Shown here piece after piece: positions 15,830-24,300 of a stretch of 34,439 nucleotides of DNA. The DNA comes from an uncultured Oscillospiraceae bacterium. GTDB taxonomy: Bacteria > Bacillota > Clostridia > Oscillospirales > Ruminococcaceae. The translations under genes and the position numbers were made by a program. Each line of letters begins with the position of its first letter. The stretch's first letter is position 1. The stretch spans positions 1 to 34,439 of the forward strand of contig CAKSPU010000027.1 of NCBI GenBank assembly GCA_934486875.1, written 5' to 3'. The notes beneath the pieces are model-generated. The model ran no database searches, had not been told where the DNA came from, and worked only from the letters and a program-made list of their open reading frames with translations.

Positions 15830-15911
15830 TAAACTCCGCAATCCATATCAAGCTTTTTTCCGTTATCTGCTGTATAATTATTGCAGAGCAGTAAAAAGGG
15901 GGACGATAAAG

Positions 15912-16883
15912 ATGAGCGAATGGTATAAAACGGTACAGGAAATAGTTGAAGAGGTGGACAAATGCATTAAAAACGGCGATGATGAAGCGCTGACCCTTTC
16001 GGCACTTTCAAAAAAGCTTGGTTTTTCCGAATATTATCTTTCACGCAAATTCAGAGAGATATCGGGAATGCATTTTCGTGATTATCTAAGATATCGTTCA
16101 CTTGCTTTTGCGCTCAAAGATGTTCGGGACACTCAGAAAGGGCTTCTTGAGATCGCTCTTGACCACGGTTTTTCAAGTCACGAAGCATTTTCACGTGCAT
16201 TTAAGGAAGCCTATGGCGTAACGCCCGGCAAGTACCGGAGCAAGCCCGTGCCAGTGGTGCTGAGAACTGTTATCAAGCCCTTTGACTGCTATCTTATAAG
16301 CATTGGAGGAACAAATATGGCAGCTTCGGCAAATGATGTAAAGGTTTATTTCGTAACAATTCCAGCCCACAAATATCTGCATATCAGAAACTATGAGAGC
16401 ATCGGCTACTGGGATTTCTGGGAAAAGCAGAGCAAGATCCCCGGACAGGACTGTGAAACCATCTGCGGACTTCTTGACAGCATCAAGGGCAAGCTTGACG
16501 ATGCAGGCGGCACGGAATGCAATGCAGGCAGCGGACAGCTTATGGCTTTTATCAATGAACCCACAGGCAGGATGTGCAGCTGGGGGATACCTCTTGCGGA
16601 GAGCTACGGCGTAAGACTTCCTGCGGATTACAGCGGCGAGATACCCGAGCAGATGCAGATAATGGACGTTCCCGAGGGAGAGTACATTGTTTTTGAGCAC
16701 GGTCCCTTTGATTTTTCCCAAAATCAGACCGTTGAGCAGAAAATAGAGCAGGCAATGAAGGATTATGACTATGCCGCATCTGGCTATGAGCTTGACACTG
16801 CACAGGGCAGAGTGTTTTATTTCTATCACGACTGCGAGCGTTACTGGAAATACGTAAGACCTGTAAAAAGAATAAGCGGATAA
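15912..16883 (+). CDS. AraC-family regulator with GyrI-like ligand-binding domain
   Basis: A 323-residue transcription regulator. The N-terminal AraC DNA-binding domain (about 1-112) has two helix-turn-helix units, LTLSALSKKLGFSEYYLSRKF and LLEIALDHGFSSHEAFSRAF, closing with YGVTPGKYR. The C-terminal part (about 135-320) is a GyrI-like/Rob-like effector-binding domain with IPAHKYLHIRNYE and the EGEYIVFEHGPF segment, probably sensing a small hydrophobic or amphiphilic compound. I chose ATG 15912 (AAAGGGGGA upstream); the frame extends left through the palindromic repeat, which is not part of the protein. A TATAAT at 15873-15878 is the likely -10 element, with no good -35. It is a single-gene unit ended by a strong terminator. 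Confidence 0.9.
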   Translation: MSEWYKTVQEIVEEVDKCIKNGDDEALTLSALSKKLGFSEYYLSRKFREISGMHFRDYLRYRSLAFALKDVRDTQKGLLEIALDHGFSSHEAFSRAFKEAYGVTPGKYRSKPVPVVLRTVIKPFDCYLISIGGTNMAASANDVKVYFVTIPAHKYLHIRNYESIGYWDFWEKQSKIPGQDCETICGLLDSIKGKLDDAGGTECNAGSGQLMAFINEPTGRMCSWGIPLAESYGVRLPADYSGEIPEQMQIMDVPEGEYIVFEHGPFDFSQNQTVEQKIEQAMKDYDYAASGYELDTAQGRVFYFYHDCERYWKYVRPVKRISG

Positions 16884-16923
16884 AAAATCCTGCTCACTTT
16901 GATTTTAGTGAGCAGGATTTTTT
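16882..16923. terminator. Bidirectional terminator after the AraC-type regulator
   Basis: A perfect 17-bp stem: AAAAAATCCTGCTCACT (16882-16898) and AGTGAGCAGGATTTTTT (16907-16923), 8-nt loop. The stem itself carries the A- and T-runs, so it works for both the plus-strand regulator and the converging membrane-protein gene. Confidence 0.92.
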
Positions 16924-16924
16924 G

Positions 16925-17491
16925 TTATACTGACTTTTTATGCTTTCCTTTGCCAAAATAAGTTGGTCTGAACCATTTAATATACACATTTTCGATCATC
17001 TGAATGGTGTAGTCGTAAAGGATAAAAACAAGGTTTATGAACACCATTACACCCACAACAGCGTATTCTCCGAGGAAAGAAAAATCTCCGAAAAAGTCGT
17101 ACACACCCATAATAAGGATAATGAGCCTGTACCATATTACCATTGCGGCGTTGAATATGCCGAATTTGCATATGGTTCGCAGGATTTTTGAGTGTATTTT
17201 TTCAAGCTTCGGGGAGATTATGGGGTAATAGCCGAAGAACATTATGAAAAGTGTTGTGGCTTCCTTGTCGGGGGTGAGGAAGAGGGACAGAAGCGATACC
17301 GCAAAATATGCGGCGAACGCCCAGCTTGTGTTTACTTCCGTTGAAACGATTATCATAAGTGCTCCTGCGTAAATTGGTATCGCCATACTGAGCAGGGGAA
17401 AGACTCCTGTGAGAAACATAAGTGTAAGGCATAAAGCGGAGACAACGCCGCCAAGTGCGACCTTGTAGCTTGTTTTGGTATTCCTGTGCAA
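16925..17491 (-). CDS. Multi-spanning membrane protein of unknown function
   Basis: A 188-residue protein with about five or six hydrophobic helices (near 10-30, 33-51, 55-73, 79-93, 108-130 and 143-165) and a basic C-terminus (GKGKHKKSV). The small size and the helix-rich layout resemble an ECF-transporter S component, but I see no family signature and give no substrate. The start is TTG at 17491, supported by GAAAGGAG about 10 nt upstream. It has its own consensus promoter immediately after radA and ends at the shared terminator, so it is a single-gene unit. Confidence 0.7.
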   Translation of the reverse strand: MHRNTKTSYKVALGGVVSALCLTLMFLTGVFPLLSMAIPIYAGALMIIVSTEVNTSWAFAAYFAVSLLSLFLTPDKEATTLFIMFFGYYPIISPKLEKIHSKILRTICKFGIFNAAMVIWYRLIILIMGVYDFFGDFSFLGEYAVVGVMVFINLVFILYDYTIQMIENVYIKWFRPTYFGKGKHKKSV

Positions 17492-17523
17492 AGCGGCAGT
17501 GCTCCTTTCGGATATAATATAAT

Positions 17524-17552
17524 ATTATATCACATTTTTTGACTTATGTCAA
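17524..17552 (-). promoter_or_regulatory. Consensus sigma-A promoter of the 16925-17491 gene
   Basis: On the minus strand TTGACA (17547-17552), 17-nt spacer, TATAAT (17524-17529): both elements match consensus exactly. The leader would be about 25 nt, ending in GAAAGGAG and the TTG start. Confidence 0.85.
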
Positions 17553-17578
17553 ATAAAATCTGTTATATCTGCACAAAT

Positions 17579-18982
17579 TCAGCCTTTTTCACGTTCTTTT
17601 TTCAGATAATCAAATGCCTGACGTATGTTGGAGACAGCGATGATGCCAATGTTGTATTTTTTCGGGTCGATCTGTCTCAGAGACATTTTGGGGATAATGC
17701 ATTTTTCAAAACCAAGCCTCTGAGCTTCGGCAATTCTCTGGGAAATGTTTGAAACGCTGCGTATCTCACCGCCAAGTCCGATTTCACCGAAGGACACCAG
17801 TTTTTCGTTTATGGGCATATCCATAAGGCTGCTGTACAGGGCAAGGGCTGCGGGAAGGTCAGCGGCAGGCTCATCGAGACGAAATCCTCCGACGATGTTC
17901 ACGTAAATATCAAGTGTTCCGTAAAATAACCCTGCTCTTTTTTCAAGCACGGCAATGATTATGGCAAGGCGGCTGAAATCAAAGCCTGTGGAAGTGCGTC
18001 TCGGAGCAGAATAGCTGCTCTTGGTTACAAGCGCCTGCACCTCTGCAAGAATGGGGCGTGTTCCCTCCATAACGCAGCCTACACAGCTTCCCGATACCCC
18101 AACAGGTCTGCCCGAAAGGAACATCTGTGAGGGATTTTCCACCTGTTCAAGACCGCTGTCCAGCATTTCAAAAACGCCTATCTCGTTTGTCGAGCCGAAA
18201 CGGTTTTTGACAGCTCTCAGAAGTCTGTAGCTCTGATGTCTGTCTCCCTCGAAAAAGAGAACGGTATCAACGATATGTTCCATAACCTTAGGACCTGCAA
18301 TAGCGCCGTCCTTGTTCACGTGACCCACAAGAAAAATCGGTATTTCCATATCCTTAGCAAGGTGCATAAACAGGTTCGTGCATTCCCTTACCTGGGTGAT
18401 GCTGCCCGAGCTGGAGCTTATGCTTTTGATGTTCATAGTCTGAATTGAGTCGATAATGACTATCTCAGGCTTTGAGGACATAATTGTATTGCAGACAGAT
18501 TCAGCGTCCGTCATACTGAGCAGATACAGATTTGGCGTTGTTACACCCAGTCGGTCGGCTCTGAGCTTTACCTGTCTCACGCTTTCCTCTCCCGAAACAT
18601 AGAGAATGCTGTGATCGCCGCCGAGGTAGCTGCATATCTGCAAAAGAAGTGTTGATTTTCCTATTCCCGGCTCGCCGCCGAGGAGAACGAGAGAGCCTTT
18701 CACAAGTCCGCCGCCCAGCACTCGGTCAAGCTCCGCTGCGCCTGTGGAATAGCGTATCTCCTCATCTGTCCCTATCTGGGACAGGGTCCGAATTTTGTCG
18801 GAGCAGTCCGTGCCGCTCAGTGCCGAGGGTGCGGCTTTCAGTGATGATTTTTTCGGTGCTTCCTCGATTATATCTTCTTCAAATGTGTTCCACTCGCCGC
18901 AGGAGGGACATTTTCCGTTCCATTTCGGCGATTCATAGCCGCAGGAGCTGCATATATATACCGATTTTAATTTAGCGGACAT
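17579..18982 (-). CDS. radA: DNA repair protein RadA
   Basis: A RecA-like ATPase that promotes branch migration in recombinational repair. The 467-residue protein has the standard order: an N-terminal C4 zinc finger (C11, C14, C25, C28), Walker A GGEPGIGKST (102-111), Walker B VIIDSIQ (175-181), the RadA-specific KNRFG (259-263), and a C-terminal Lon-like domain without protease activity. AAAGGA lies upstream of the ATG. It is separated from the upstream phosphomutase gene by a terminator at 19020-19054, so it should have its own promoter, which I cannot place with confidence in the short gap. Confidence 0.97.
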   Translation of the reverse strand: MSAKLKSVYICSSCGYESPKWNGKCPSCGEWNTFEEDIIEEAPKKSSLKAAPSALSGTDCSDKIRTLSQIGTDEEIRYSTGAAELDRVLGGGLVKGSLVLLGGEPGIGKSTLLLQICSYLGGDHSILYVSGEESVRQVKLRADRLGVTTPNLYLLSMTDAESVCNTIMSSKPEIVIIDSIQTMNIKSISSSSGSITQVRECTNLFMHLAKDMEIPIFLVGHVNKDGAIAGPKVMEHIVDTVLFFEGDRHQSYRLLRAVKNRFGSTNEIGVFEMLDSGLEQVENPSQMFLSGRPVGVSGSCVGCVMEGTRPILAEVQALVTKSSYSAPRRTSTGFDFSRLAIIIAVLEKRAGLFYGTLDIYVNIVGGFRLDEPAADLPAALALYSSLMDMPINEKLVSFGEIGLGGEIRSVSNISQRIAEAQRLGFEKCIIPKMSLRQIDPKKYNIGIIAVSNIRQAFDYLKKEREKG

Positions 18983-19019
18983 AAGGTCGTCCTTTCATTC
19001 AAATTCTTTGTGTTATGTG

Positions 19020-19054
19020 TAAAAAACCGGTATGAAGCCTTGCCCCATACCGGT
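19020..19054 (-). terminator. Terminator of the phosphomutase gene
   Basis: On the minus strand ACCGGTATG (19046-19054) pairs with CATACCGGT (19026-19034), followed by TTTTTT. A strong intrinsic terminator between the phosphomutase gene and radA. Confidence 0.9.
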
Positions 19055-19075
19055 CATATAGCTTATGATGTCAGC

Positions 19076-20791
19076 TTAGAAACCAAGCTTCTTTGCAAAG
19101 TCAGCGGCAATGGTCTGTTCCAGTGCAGCAGCCTCTTCTCTTGTCTTACCGATAGTAGTGTAGTAAGCCTTGATCTTGGGCTCTGTTCCGGAAGGACGGA
19201 TAATAACGCTTGCGCCGTCGGTGAGCTTGAATGTAAGAACATCCGACTTGGGAAGTGTGAGCATAGTCTTTGCACCTGTCTCGGTGTCAACAGATGTGCT
19301 TGCAGCATAGTCCTCAAAGCGTGTTACCTTAAGACCGCCGATCTCAGTAGGAGTATTGCTTCTGAGACCTGCCATAATTTCCTTCATTCTTTCCATACCG
19401 GAAGCGCCCTCGCAAACAAAGGAGGACTGAGTATGAACGTAATTGCCGTACTTCTTGTACATATTCTCTCTTGCCTGAAGAAGTGAAATGCCCTTTGTGC
19501 GGTAGAATGCAGCCATTTCGCAGATGAGCATAGATGCAACAACAGCGTCCTTATCTCTTACATAAGTGCCTGCGAGATAGCCGTAGCTCTCTTCAAAGCC
19601 GAAGATGTATCTGTTTTCCTGACCCTTGTCCTCCAGGAAACCGATCTGCTCACCGATAAACTTGAAGCCTGTGAGAACTTCAACGAGCTTAACATTGTAT
19701 TCCTTGCATATCTTTGCAGCGATATCGGTAGTAACGATAGTCTTTACAGCAACGGGATCCTCGGGCATTGTGCCGAGCTTTGTTCTTTCGGAGCAGATGT
19801 ATTCGAGAAGCATTGCGCCTACTTCGTTTCCTGTGAAGAGAACATAGCCGTTATCGGAGGGAACAGCGATACCAACACGGTCAGCGTCGGGGTCTGTGGC
19901 AAGAAGGAGGTCAGGCTTTACAGTCTCGCAGAGCTTGAGACCGAGAGCAAGAGCTTCCTTTATCTCAGGATTGGGGAATGGGCAGGTAGTGAAGTTTCCG
20001 TTGGGATATTCCTGCTCGGGAACAACGGTAACGTCCTCAATGCCGATCTTCTTGAGGATAGCTCTTACGGGCTTGTTTCCTGTGCCGTTAAGAGGAGTGT
20101 AAACAACCTTAAGACCGCTTGTCTTAACGAGATCGGTGTGGATACCCTGCTTGGACACTTCATCAAGATAGTTGTCGATAACTGTCTGGGAAATGTAGTT
20201 TATCATTCCGTCGGAAACAGCCTTTTCATAATCAGTGAGCTTTGCGCCACCGAACATAGGAACGTTGTTGATGTTCTTAAGAACTATCTCAGCTGCGCCC
20301 AGTGTGAGCTGGCAGCCGTCTGCTCCGTAAACCTTGTAGCCGTTGTACTTGGCAGGGTTGTGGGAAGCGGTTATCATAATACCTGCGCTGCACTTGTGAG
20401 CTCTTACAGCATAGGAGAGCATAGGAGTGGGCATAAGCTCGGTGTAGATGTGTACCTTGATGCCGTTTGCAGCGAGAACGGAAGCAGCTTCCTTTGCAAA
20501 AACATCAGACTTGATACGGCTGTCGTAGGAGATGGCAACGGAAGGGTTCTTGAATGCTTCGTTTACATAATCGGCAAGACCCTGAGTAGCACGTCTTACG
20601 GTGTAGACATTCATTCTGTATGCGCCTGCACCGATAACGCCTCTGAGACCGCCTGTACCAAATTCGAGATCACGGTAGAATCTGTCCTTTATAGCCTCAT
20701 CGTCGCCTGCAATGGACTTAAGTTCAGTCTGGAGGTCGGGGTCATCTGTTGCCTTTTCACACCAGAGAGCGTAAAGTTCCTTTTCATTCAT
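19076..20791 (-). CDS. Phospho-sugar mutase (phosphoglucomutase/phosphomannomutase)
   Basis: Alpha-D-phosphohexomutase that interconverts hexose 1- and 6-phosphates, linking glycolysis with glycogen and cell-wall precursor synthesis. The 571-residue length matches the PgcA-like branch. The catalytic serine is S143 in TASHNPAKYNGYK, the magnesium site is DPDADR (300-305), the sugar-binding segment is EESYGY, and the C-terminal phosphate loop is RPSGTEPKIKAY. The N-terminal FGTGGLRG segment is also typical. Specificity for glucose versus mannose cannot be decided by eye. It is a single-gene unit with its own promoter and terminator. Confidence 0.94.
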   Translation of the reverse strand: MNEKELYALWCEKATDDPDLQTELKSIAGDDEAIKDRFYRDLEFGTGGLRGVIGAGAYRMNVYTVRRATQGLADYVNEAFKNPSVAISYDSRIKSDVFAKEAASVLAANGIKVHIYTELMPTPMLSYAVRAHKCSAGIMITASHNPAKYNGYKVYGADGCQLTLGAAEIVLKNINNVPMFGGAKLTDYEKAVSDGMINYISQTVIDNYLDEVSKQGIHTDLVKTSGLKVVYTPLNGTGNKPVRAILKKIGIEDVTVVPEQEYPNGNFTTCPFPNPEIKEALALGLKLCETVKPDLLLATDPDADRVGIAVPSDNGYVLFTGNEVGAMLLEYICSERTKLGTMPEDPVAVKTIVTTDIAAKICKEYNVKLVEVLTGFKFIGEQIGFLEDKGQENRYIFGFEESYGYLAGTYVRDKDAVVASMLICEMAAFYRTKGISLLQARENMYKKYGNYVHTQSSFVCEGASGMERMKEIMAGLRSNTPTEIGGLKVTRFEDYAASTSVDTETGAKTMLTLPKSDVLTFKLTDGASVIIRPSGTEPKIKAYYTTIGKTREEAAALEQTIAADFAKKLGF

Positions 20792-20853
20792 TGTATGGTC
20801 ACCTCATTATAAATTTTTCGCATAAAACACATCAGTGAATAAGTTCAGGTTTT

Positions 20854-20882
20854 ATTATAGCATAAATTTTCAGGTTTGCCAA
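20854..20882 (-). promoter_or_regulatory. Promoter of the phosphomutase gene
   Basis: On the minus strand TTGGCA (20877-20882), 17-nt spacer, TATAAT (20854-20859). The leader of about 55 nt carries GAGGTGACC just before the ATG at 20791. Confidence 0.8.
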
Positions 20883-21003
20883 TAGGTAAAACGCATTTTT
20901 TCATATTTTTCACATTTGTTTTCCGACAAGCTTCATCTGTCCCGATTTTGATACAGCACAAATGTTATAATAATATCAGAAAACAGGAAAGGAAAATGAT
21001 AAA

Positions 21004-21300
21004 ATGAAAAAACCAGCTTTGATCCTCAGAGAATACCCTGCCGCAGCCGCAATGTGCCTTGCCGCCGACATTTTCTTTACGGTAAAATATGCCTCCGAAT
21101 CATCGGTATCCGACCCCAAGCCCATTGCCTACTTCATTGCCCTTTACGGGACTATTATGGCGGTGCTCATATTTACTTTGGGCTGGGAAAAAGCAAAGTG
21201 CAGAGCCGAAAAGAAGCTTGAAGAGCGCCGCAGATACAAGCGGAGACAGGCTATAAGCTCCCTTTATTCCAAAGAATTTTACGGCATAACCGAAAAGTGA
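21004..21300 (+). CDS. Small membrane protein of unknown function
   Basis: A 98-residue protein I do not recognise. Two hydrophobic helices (about 12-28 and 42-60) are followed by a highly charged, basic tail (AEKKLEERRRYKRRQ) that should lie in the cytoplasm and may form a short coiled coil. GGAAAGGAAAATG precedes the ATG. A TATAAT at 20966-20971 is a likely -10 element without a good -35. It converges with the SGNH hydrolase gene with a single base between the stop codons and no terminator hairpin. The divergent neighbour is the phosphomutase. Confidence 0.65.
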   Translation: MKKPALILREYPAAAAMCLAADIFFTVKYASESSVSDPKPIAYFIALYGTIMAVLIFTLGWEKAKCRAEKKLEERRRYKRRQAISSLYSKEFYGITEK

Positions 21301-21301
21301 T

Positions 21302-22066
21302 TTATCTGAACATATTGTTTCTTATTTCCTTGGCGGCATATCTTCCTTCAAGGGTCTGACCGGGAACATCGGGGTGCAGTCCGTCACGGAGATACTTGCC
21401 TGTGCCGCCGATGACCTCAAATTTCTCGCATATACCGCAGTTGTGGAAGCAGTCGATGATCTGAGCGGACATTCCTCCTGCCACCATTCGCAGCACTTCA
21501 ATAGTCTTTTCGATCTTTCTGTTGTGCTCGGGTGTTGCGGTCTGGATAGGCGTGAGGACGAATACTCTGCAAAGGGGAAATTCCTCCATAATACGCTGAA
21601 TGCACCATCTTGCAGCGCCTGCTTCGGTAAACAGGTCAACGCTTTCATTGCCGTCAAGTGCTTTGCCTTCAAGAGCCTTTTCGGGGTCTCCGAGACAGTC
21701 AAGAGCGTCATTTGTGCCCATTGCAAAGGCAAATACATCGGGAACAGGATATTCGCCGCTCTTTACCTCTTCGATAAACCTCTGAGTATGAACGACAGCG
21801 CAGTTGTTTGCACGCTTCTGAAGCTCGTTTAAGTCGTCAGTCTCCTCCCAGCCGTCGCTTATTCCCACAAAATCGGGAGCTGTGAAGTCCTGGGTCGTAA
21901 CGCTTCCTGCGGCAGTGGCAATAGTTCTCTTGTACCACACGGAGCTGCCTACACCAACATTGTGATGAGAAGCCATTCCAAGCTCTTTGAAAACGTGATA
22001 TGACCACTGTTCGCCTGCGGTGATGCTGTCGCCGTCAACGCCGAAATTAAGCTGTGAAAAGTCCAT
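21302..22066 (-). CDS. SGNH/GDSL-family hydrolase
   Basis: A 254-residue esterase-type hydrolase with an intact catalytic set: block I GVDGDSITAG with nucleophile S14, oxyanion glycine near 38-41 (VGVGSS), block III MGTND with N119, and block V DGLHP with D228 and H231. No signal peptide, so it is probably cytoplasmic; the natural ester is unknown. The ATG at 22066 is preferred over the one at 22084 because AAAGGA lies just upstream of it and the hydrolase domain begins at once. It is 53 nt downstream of the carboxypeptidase gene, from which a small hairpin separates it. Confidence 0.9.
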   Translation of the reverse strand: MDFSQLNFGVDGDSITAGEQWSYHVFKELGMASHHNVGVGSSVWYKRTIATAAGSVTTQDFTAPDFVGISDGWEETDDLNELQKRANNCAVVHTQRFIEEVKSGEYPVPDVFAFAMGTNDALDCLGDPEKALEGKALDGNESVDLFTEAGAARWCIQRIMEEFPLCRVFVLTPIQTATPEHNRKIEKTIEVLRMVAGGMSAQIIDCFHNCGICEKFEVIGGTGKYLRDGLHPDVPGQTLEGRYAAKEIRNNMFR

Positions 22067-22095
22067 ATTCTTATATCCTTTCAAATTTATATTCC

Positions 22096-22114
22096 ATACG
22101 GGGTTAGCCCGTAT
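22096..22114 (-). other. Intercistronic hairpin between gene 22120-23217 and gene 21302-22066
   Basis: ATACGGG (22096-22102) pairs with CCCGTAT (22108-22114) around a 5-nt loop. No T-run follows on the minus strand, so it is more likely a stability or processing element than a terminator. Confidence 0.45.
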
Positions 22115-22119
22115 AATTT

Positions 22120-23217
22120 TCAGTTGTCGTTATTGCGGATATATGCAAAGCCTGCATCAAAAAGGGCAATTGTGTCGTTCCAGCGGACAGCCGCATTTTC
22201 ACTGCCCAGTGTCACGATGATAAGCTCGTGACCGAAGCGCTCTGCCGTTGCCACAACGCAGTGACCCGAATAATCGGTCATACCCGTTTTCAGTCCCGTT
22301 GCATAGGGATAATAATAATCATTGTCGGGCTGTATAAGCTTGTTGGAATTATTCCAGTAAATATATTCGCCCGTGAGAAATTCCACTTCACGGTATGTCT
22401 TTTTGCCCGAAGCGGCAATTTCGGGGAAATTCTGAGAATAAATGGTCATTCTGAGAAGATCCATAGCCGTAGTGTAGTGGTTGTCATCGTGGAAGCCGTC
22501 GGGACAGGTGAAGTTGGTGTTCTTGCAGCCTATCTCCTTTATTTTCTCGTTCATCGTGTTGATGAACACGTTCACAGCTTCATCTGCGGGGAGATCGTCC
22601 TTGCCTGCGATTATTCTGCCCGTAACGGCTGCCGCACAGTATGATGCGTCATTTCCCGAGGGGAGCATAATTGCGTCAAGTATCATATCCCTGTCAAGCT
22701 CGCTGCCCACATTCAGATATGCAAGGCTTGAACCGGGCTGAACGAGCTTCTGTTCATCGCCTGCCTTGAAAACAGTGTCCTTGTCGGTATATTCCATCAT
22801 CACCGCAGCGGTCATTATCTTTGTTGTGCTTGCGGGATATGCCTTTTCATCGGCATTCTTTGAGTAAAGCACCTGTCTGCCCTGAACATCATACATCACG
22901 CAGTAGGGTGTCTGGATTATCATATCAATGGGGTAGCTGTCTTTCTGCTCGAATATCTCATTTTCGACCTTAAGCTCCTCCTGACGCTTTTCCTCCTCGT
23001 ATTCGCTCTGAGAGGGGAGCGCCTGCAAAACAGTATATCCCGAAGCGTCAACTGTAAGCTCGGTAACGGTCTTTATCTGTGTAAGAACAGAAACAAGCAG
23101 CCATATTCCGCCAGCAAGGATAATAAGTATCAGCAGAAGGGTAAGCCTTGCCCTTAAGACCCTTCGTTTTTTTGCCAGCTGCGCACTGCTTGGACTGCCC
23201 TTTCCGGTTTTATTCAT
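22120..23217 (-). CDS. Serine-type D-Ala-D-Ala carboxypeptidase (DacF-like, S11)
   Basis: Removes the terminal D-alanine from peptidoglycan stem peptides and so limits cross-linking. The 365-residue protein has a basic N-terminus and one membrane helix (about 25-45), giving an N-terminal anchor with the enzyme outside. The penicillin-binding motifs are all present: STTK (S130-K133, in PASTTKIMTAA), SGN (187-189) and KTG (310-312). The long charged linker (70-95) separates anchor and enzyme. The ATG at 23217 (AAGGAA upstream) is preferred to the one at 23295, whose extra 26 residues read as AT-rich leader. A sporulation-related role is possible but not shown. Confidence 0.92.
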   Translation of the reverse strand: MNKTGKGSPSSAQLAKKRRVLRARLTLLLILIILAGGIWLLVSVLTQIKTVTELTVDASGYTVLQALPSQSEYEEEKRQEELKVENEIFEQKDSYPIDMIIQTPYCVMYDVQGRQVLYSKNADEKAYPASTTKIMTAAVMMEYTDKDTVFKAGDEQKLVQPGSSLAYLNVGSELDRDMILDAIMLPSGNDASYCAAAVTGRIIAGKDDLPADEAVNVFINTMNEKIKEIGCKNTNFTCPDGFHDDNHYTTAMDLLRMTIYSQNFPEIAASGKKTYREVEFLTGEYIYWNNSNKLIQPDNDYYYPYATGLKTGMTDYSGHCVVATAERFGHELIIVTLGSENAAVRWNDTIALFDAGFAYIRNNDN

Positions 23218-23335
23218 CAGGTCATTTCCTTTCAAAAAAATGGCGGATTTTTTTACATATATAATATAATACCATACATATGCATTACAGCGCAATAGGC
23301 AATTTTACTAAATTTAGATATGTATGTCAAAATAA

Positions 23336-23378
23336 AGAAAAAGGCCGCAGCGTGTTAGTTTGAGCTGACACGCTGCGG
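23336..23378 (-). terminator. Terminator of the DUF4358 lipoprotein gene
   Basis: CCGCAGCGTGT (23345-23355) pairs with ACACGCTGCGG (23368-23378); on the minus strand it is followed by CCTTTTTCTTT. It lies 22 nt after the lipoprotein stop codon. Confidence 0.85.
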
Positions 23379-23399
23379 TTTTATGTCCCTCGGTATTTA

Positions 23400-24089
23400 T
23401 CAGGAAAGGGAAGAGATGTAGTCGTTTATGGATTTTTCAGCGTCGGAAGCGTTCTCACCGATGATGAAATATGCATAATCACCGTTTGTTCCCACGATAG
23501 AGGAAGCTGCAAGCTCCTGATCCTCGGGATACCAGGCATCGGTCTCGATAGCCTTTTTCTGTCTTGCCTCAAGGTCAGCCTCAGCGGAAGCAACATCATC
23601 GGACTTGATAATGATTATCTCGCTCATAATTGCGCTTACAGGGCACTGCATAACGATGAGCTCGTTATAGTTTGCGGGGTCGAGGAGGAAAAATTCCTTA
23701 AGGATAACATCATCTGTGATCTCAGACATCGAAGGCCACTCGCTTTCGGAAATCGCCTTTTCCACAGCGGGATAAAGAGGATTTTCGGAGGTTTCTTCAT
23801 CAGCGGGAGTTTCCTCGGCAGAATCGCCTGTGTCGGGGTCAACACCGAAATCTTCATCAATAAGACCGTCATCGGGAACAGCAATATCAGCGCCCTCAAT
23901 GCTCTCGCTTTCATCGGGGAGGATATCCTCTTCTGTGTCGGAGGTCTCCTCGGCAGAGGTCTCGGAATCGGAAACGGTTGTCTCGGGGGCAGATGTATCT
24001 TCTGCGGCATCGGAGCCGTTGTTTCCGCAGGCAGCAAATGTCATTGCCATTGCAAGCAGTGCAGTAAGCATTGCTATCTTTCTTTTCAT
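23400..24089 (-). CDS. DUF4358 lipoprotein
   Basis: A 229-residue exported lipoprotein. The signal peptide MKRKIAMLTALLAMAMTF ends in the lipobox FAAC with acceptor C21. Residues about 25-105 form a low-complexity, acidic, Ser/Thr/Glu-rich linker (SETSAEETSDTEED), expected to be extended on the cell surface. The C-terminal ~125 residues match DUF4358: YNELIVMQCPVSAIMSEIIIIK, then a helix with EARQKKAIETDAWYP, and NGDYAYFIIGE. Function unknown. It has its own promoter, with two tandem palindromes just downstream of the start point, and its own terminator. Confidence 0.85.
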   Translation of the reverse strand: MKRKIAMLTALLAMAMTFAACGNNGSDAAEDTSAPETTVSDSETSAEETSDTEEDILPDESESIEGADIAVPDDGLIDEDFGVDPDTGDSAEETPADEETSENPLYPAVEKAISESEWPSMSEITDDVILKEFFLLDPANYNELIVMQCPVSAIMSEIIIIKSDDVASAEADLEARQKKAIETDAWYPEDQELAASSIVGTNGDYAYFIIGENASDAEKSINDYISSLS

Positions 24090-24122
24090 TTTAAAGTTCC
24101 TTTCATTGCATAAGTGATAAGT

Positions 24123-24160
24123 GACATTTCACAATGTCGTATGATGTTTCGCAACATCAT
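24123..24160 (-). promoter_or_regulatory. Two tandem palindromes downstream of the lipoprotein promoter
   Basis: Palindrome 1 is GACATT-TCAC-AATGTC (24123-24138); palindrome 2 is ATGATGTT-TCGC-AACATCAT (24141-24160). They share the pattern GAYRTT-TCRC-AAYRTC and their centres are exactly 20 bp apart, two helical turns. They cover roughly +1 to +37 of the predicted transcript, a usual place for repressor operators. They could instead act as two RNA hairpins in the leader. Confidence 0.6.
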
Positions 24161-24165
24161 AGATG

Positions 24166-24193
24166 ATTATAGCAGATATTCAGAAATAATCAA
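24166..24193 (-). promoter_or_regulatory. Promoter of the DUF4358 lipoprotein gene
   Basis: On the minus strand TTGATT (24188-24193), 16-nt spacer, TATAAT (24166-24171). The leader to the ATG at 24089 is about 70 nt and holds the tandem palindromes and GAAAGGAAC. Confidence 0.7.
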
Positions 24194-24255
24194 GAGCACT
24201 TTGCCAAAATTGATTTTTTAGTCATAATTTGTAACCGCAGCGTTATTTTTGCGGC

Positions 24256-24295
24256 AAAAAAAGGAAAGACGAAGCAAAAAAAACGCTCCGTCTTT
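24256..24295 (-). terminator. Terminator of the PAS/lipoprotein operon
   Basis: On the minus strand AAAGACGGAGC (24285-24295) pairs with GCTTCGTCTTT (24265-24275), with one G-T wobble, followed by CCTTTTTTT. It starts 6 nt after the lipoprotein stop. Confidence 0.85.
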
Positions 24296-24300
24296 ATCCA

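Noticed and set aside
15738..15911. N-terminal extension of the AraC-type regulator
   Set aside because: The extension is translated palindromic repeat sequence; the ATG at 15912 has a ribosome site and begins the AraC domain.
21301..21301. Terminator between the converging genes at 21300 and 21302
   Set aside because: Only one base separates the stop codons and no hairpin with a T-run was found in the overlapping ends.
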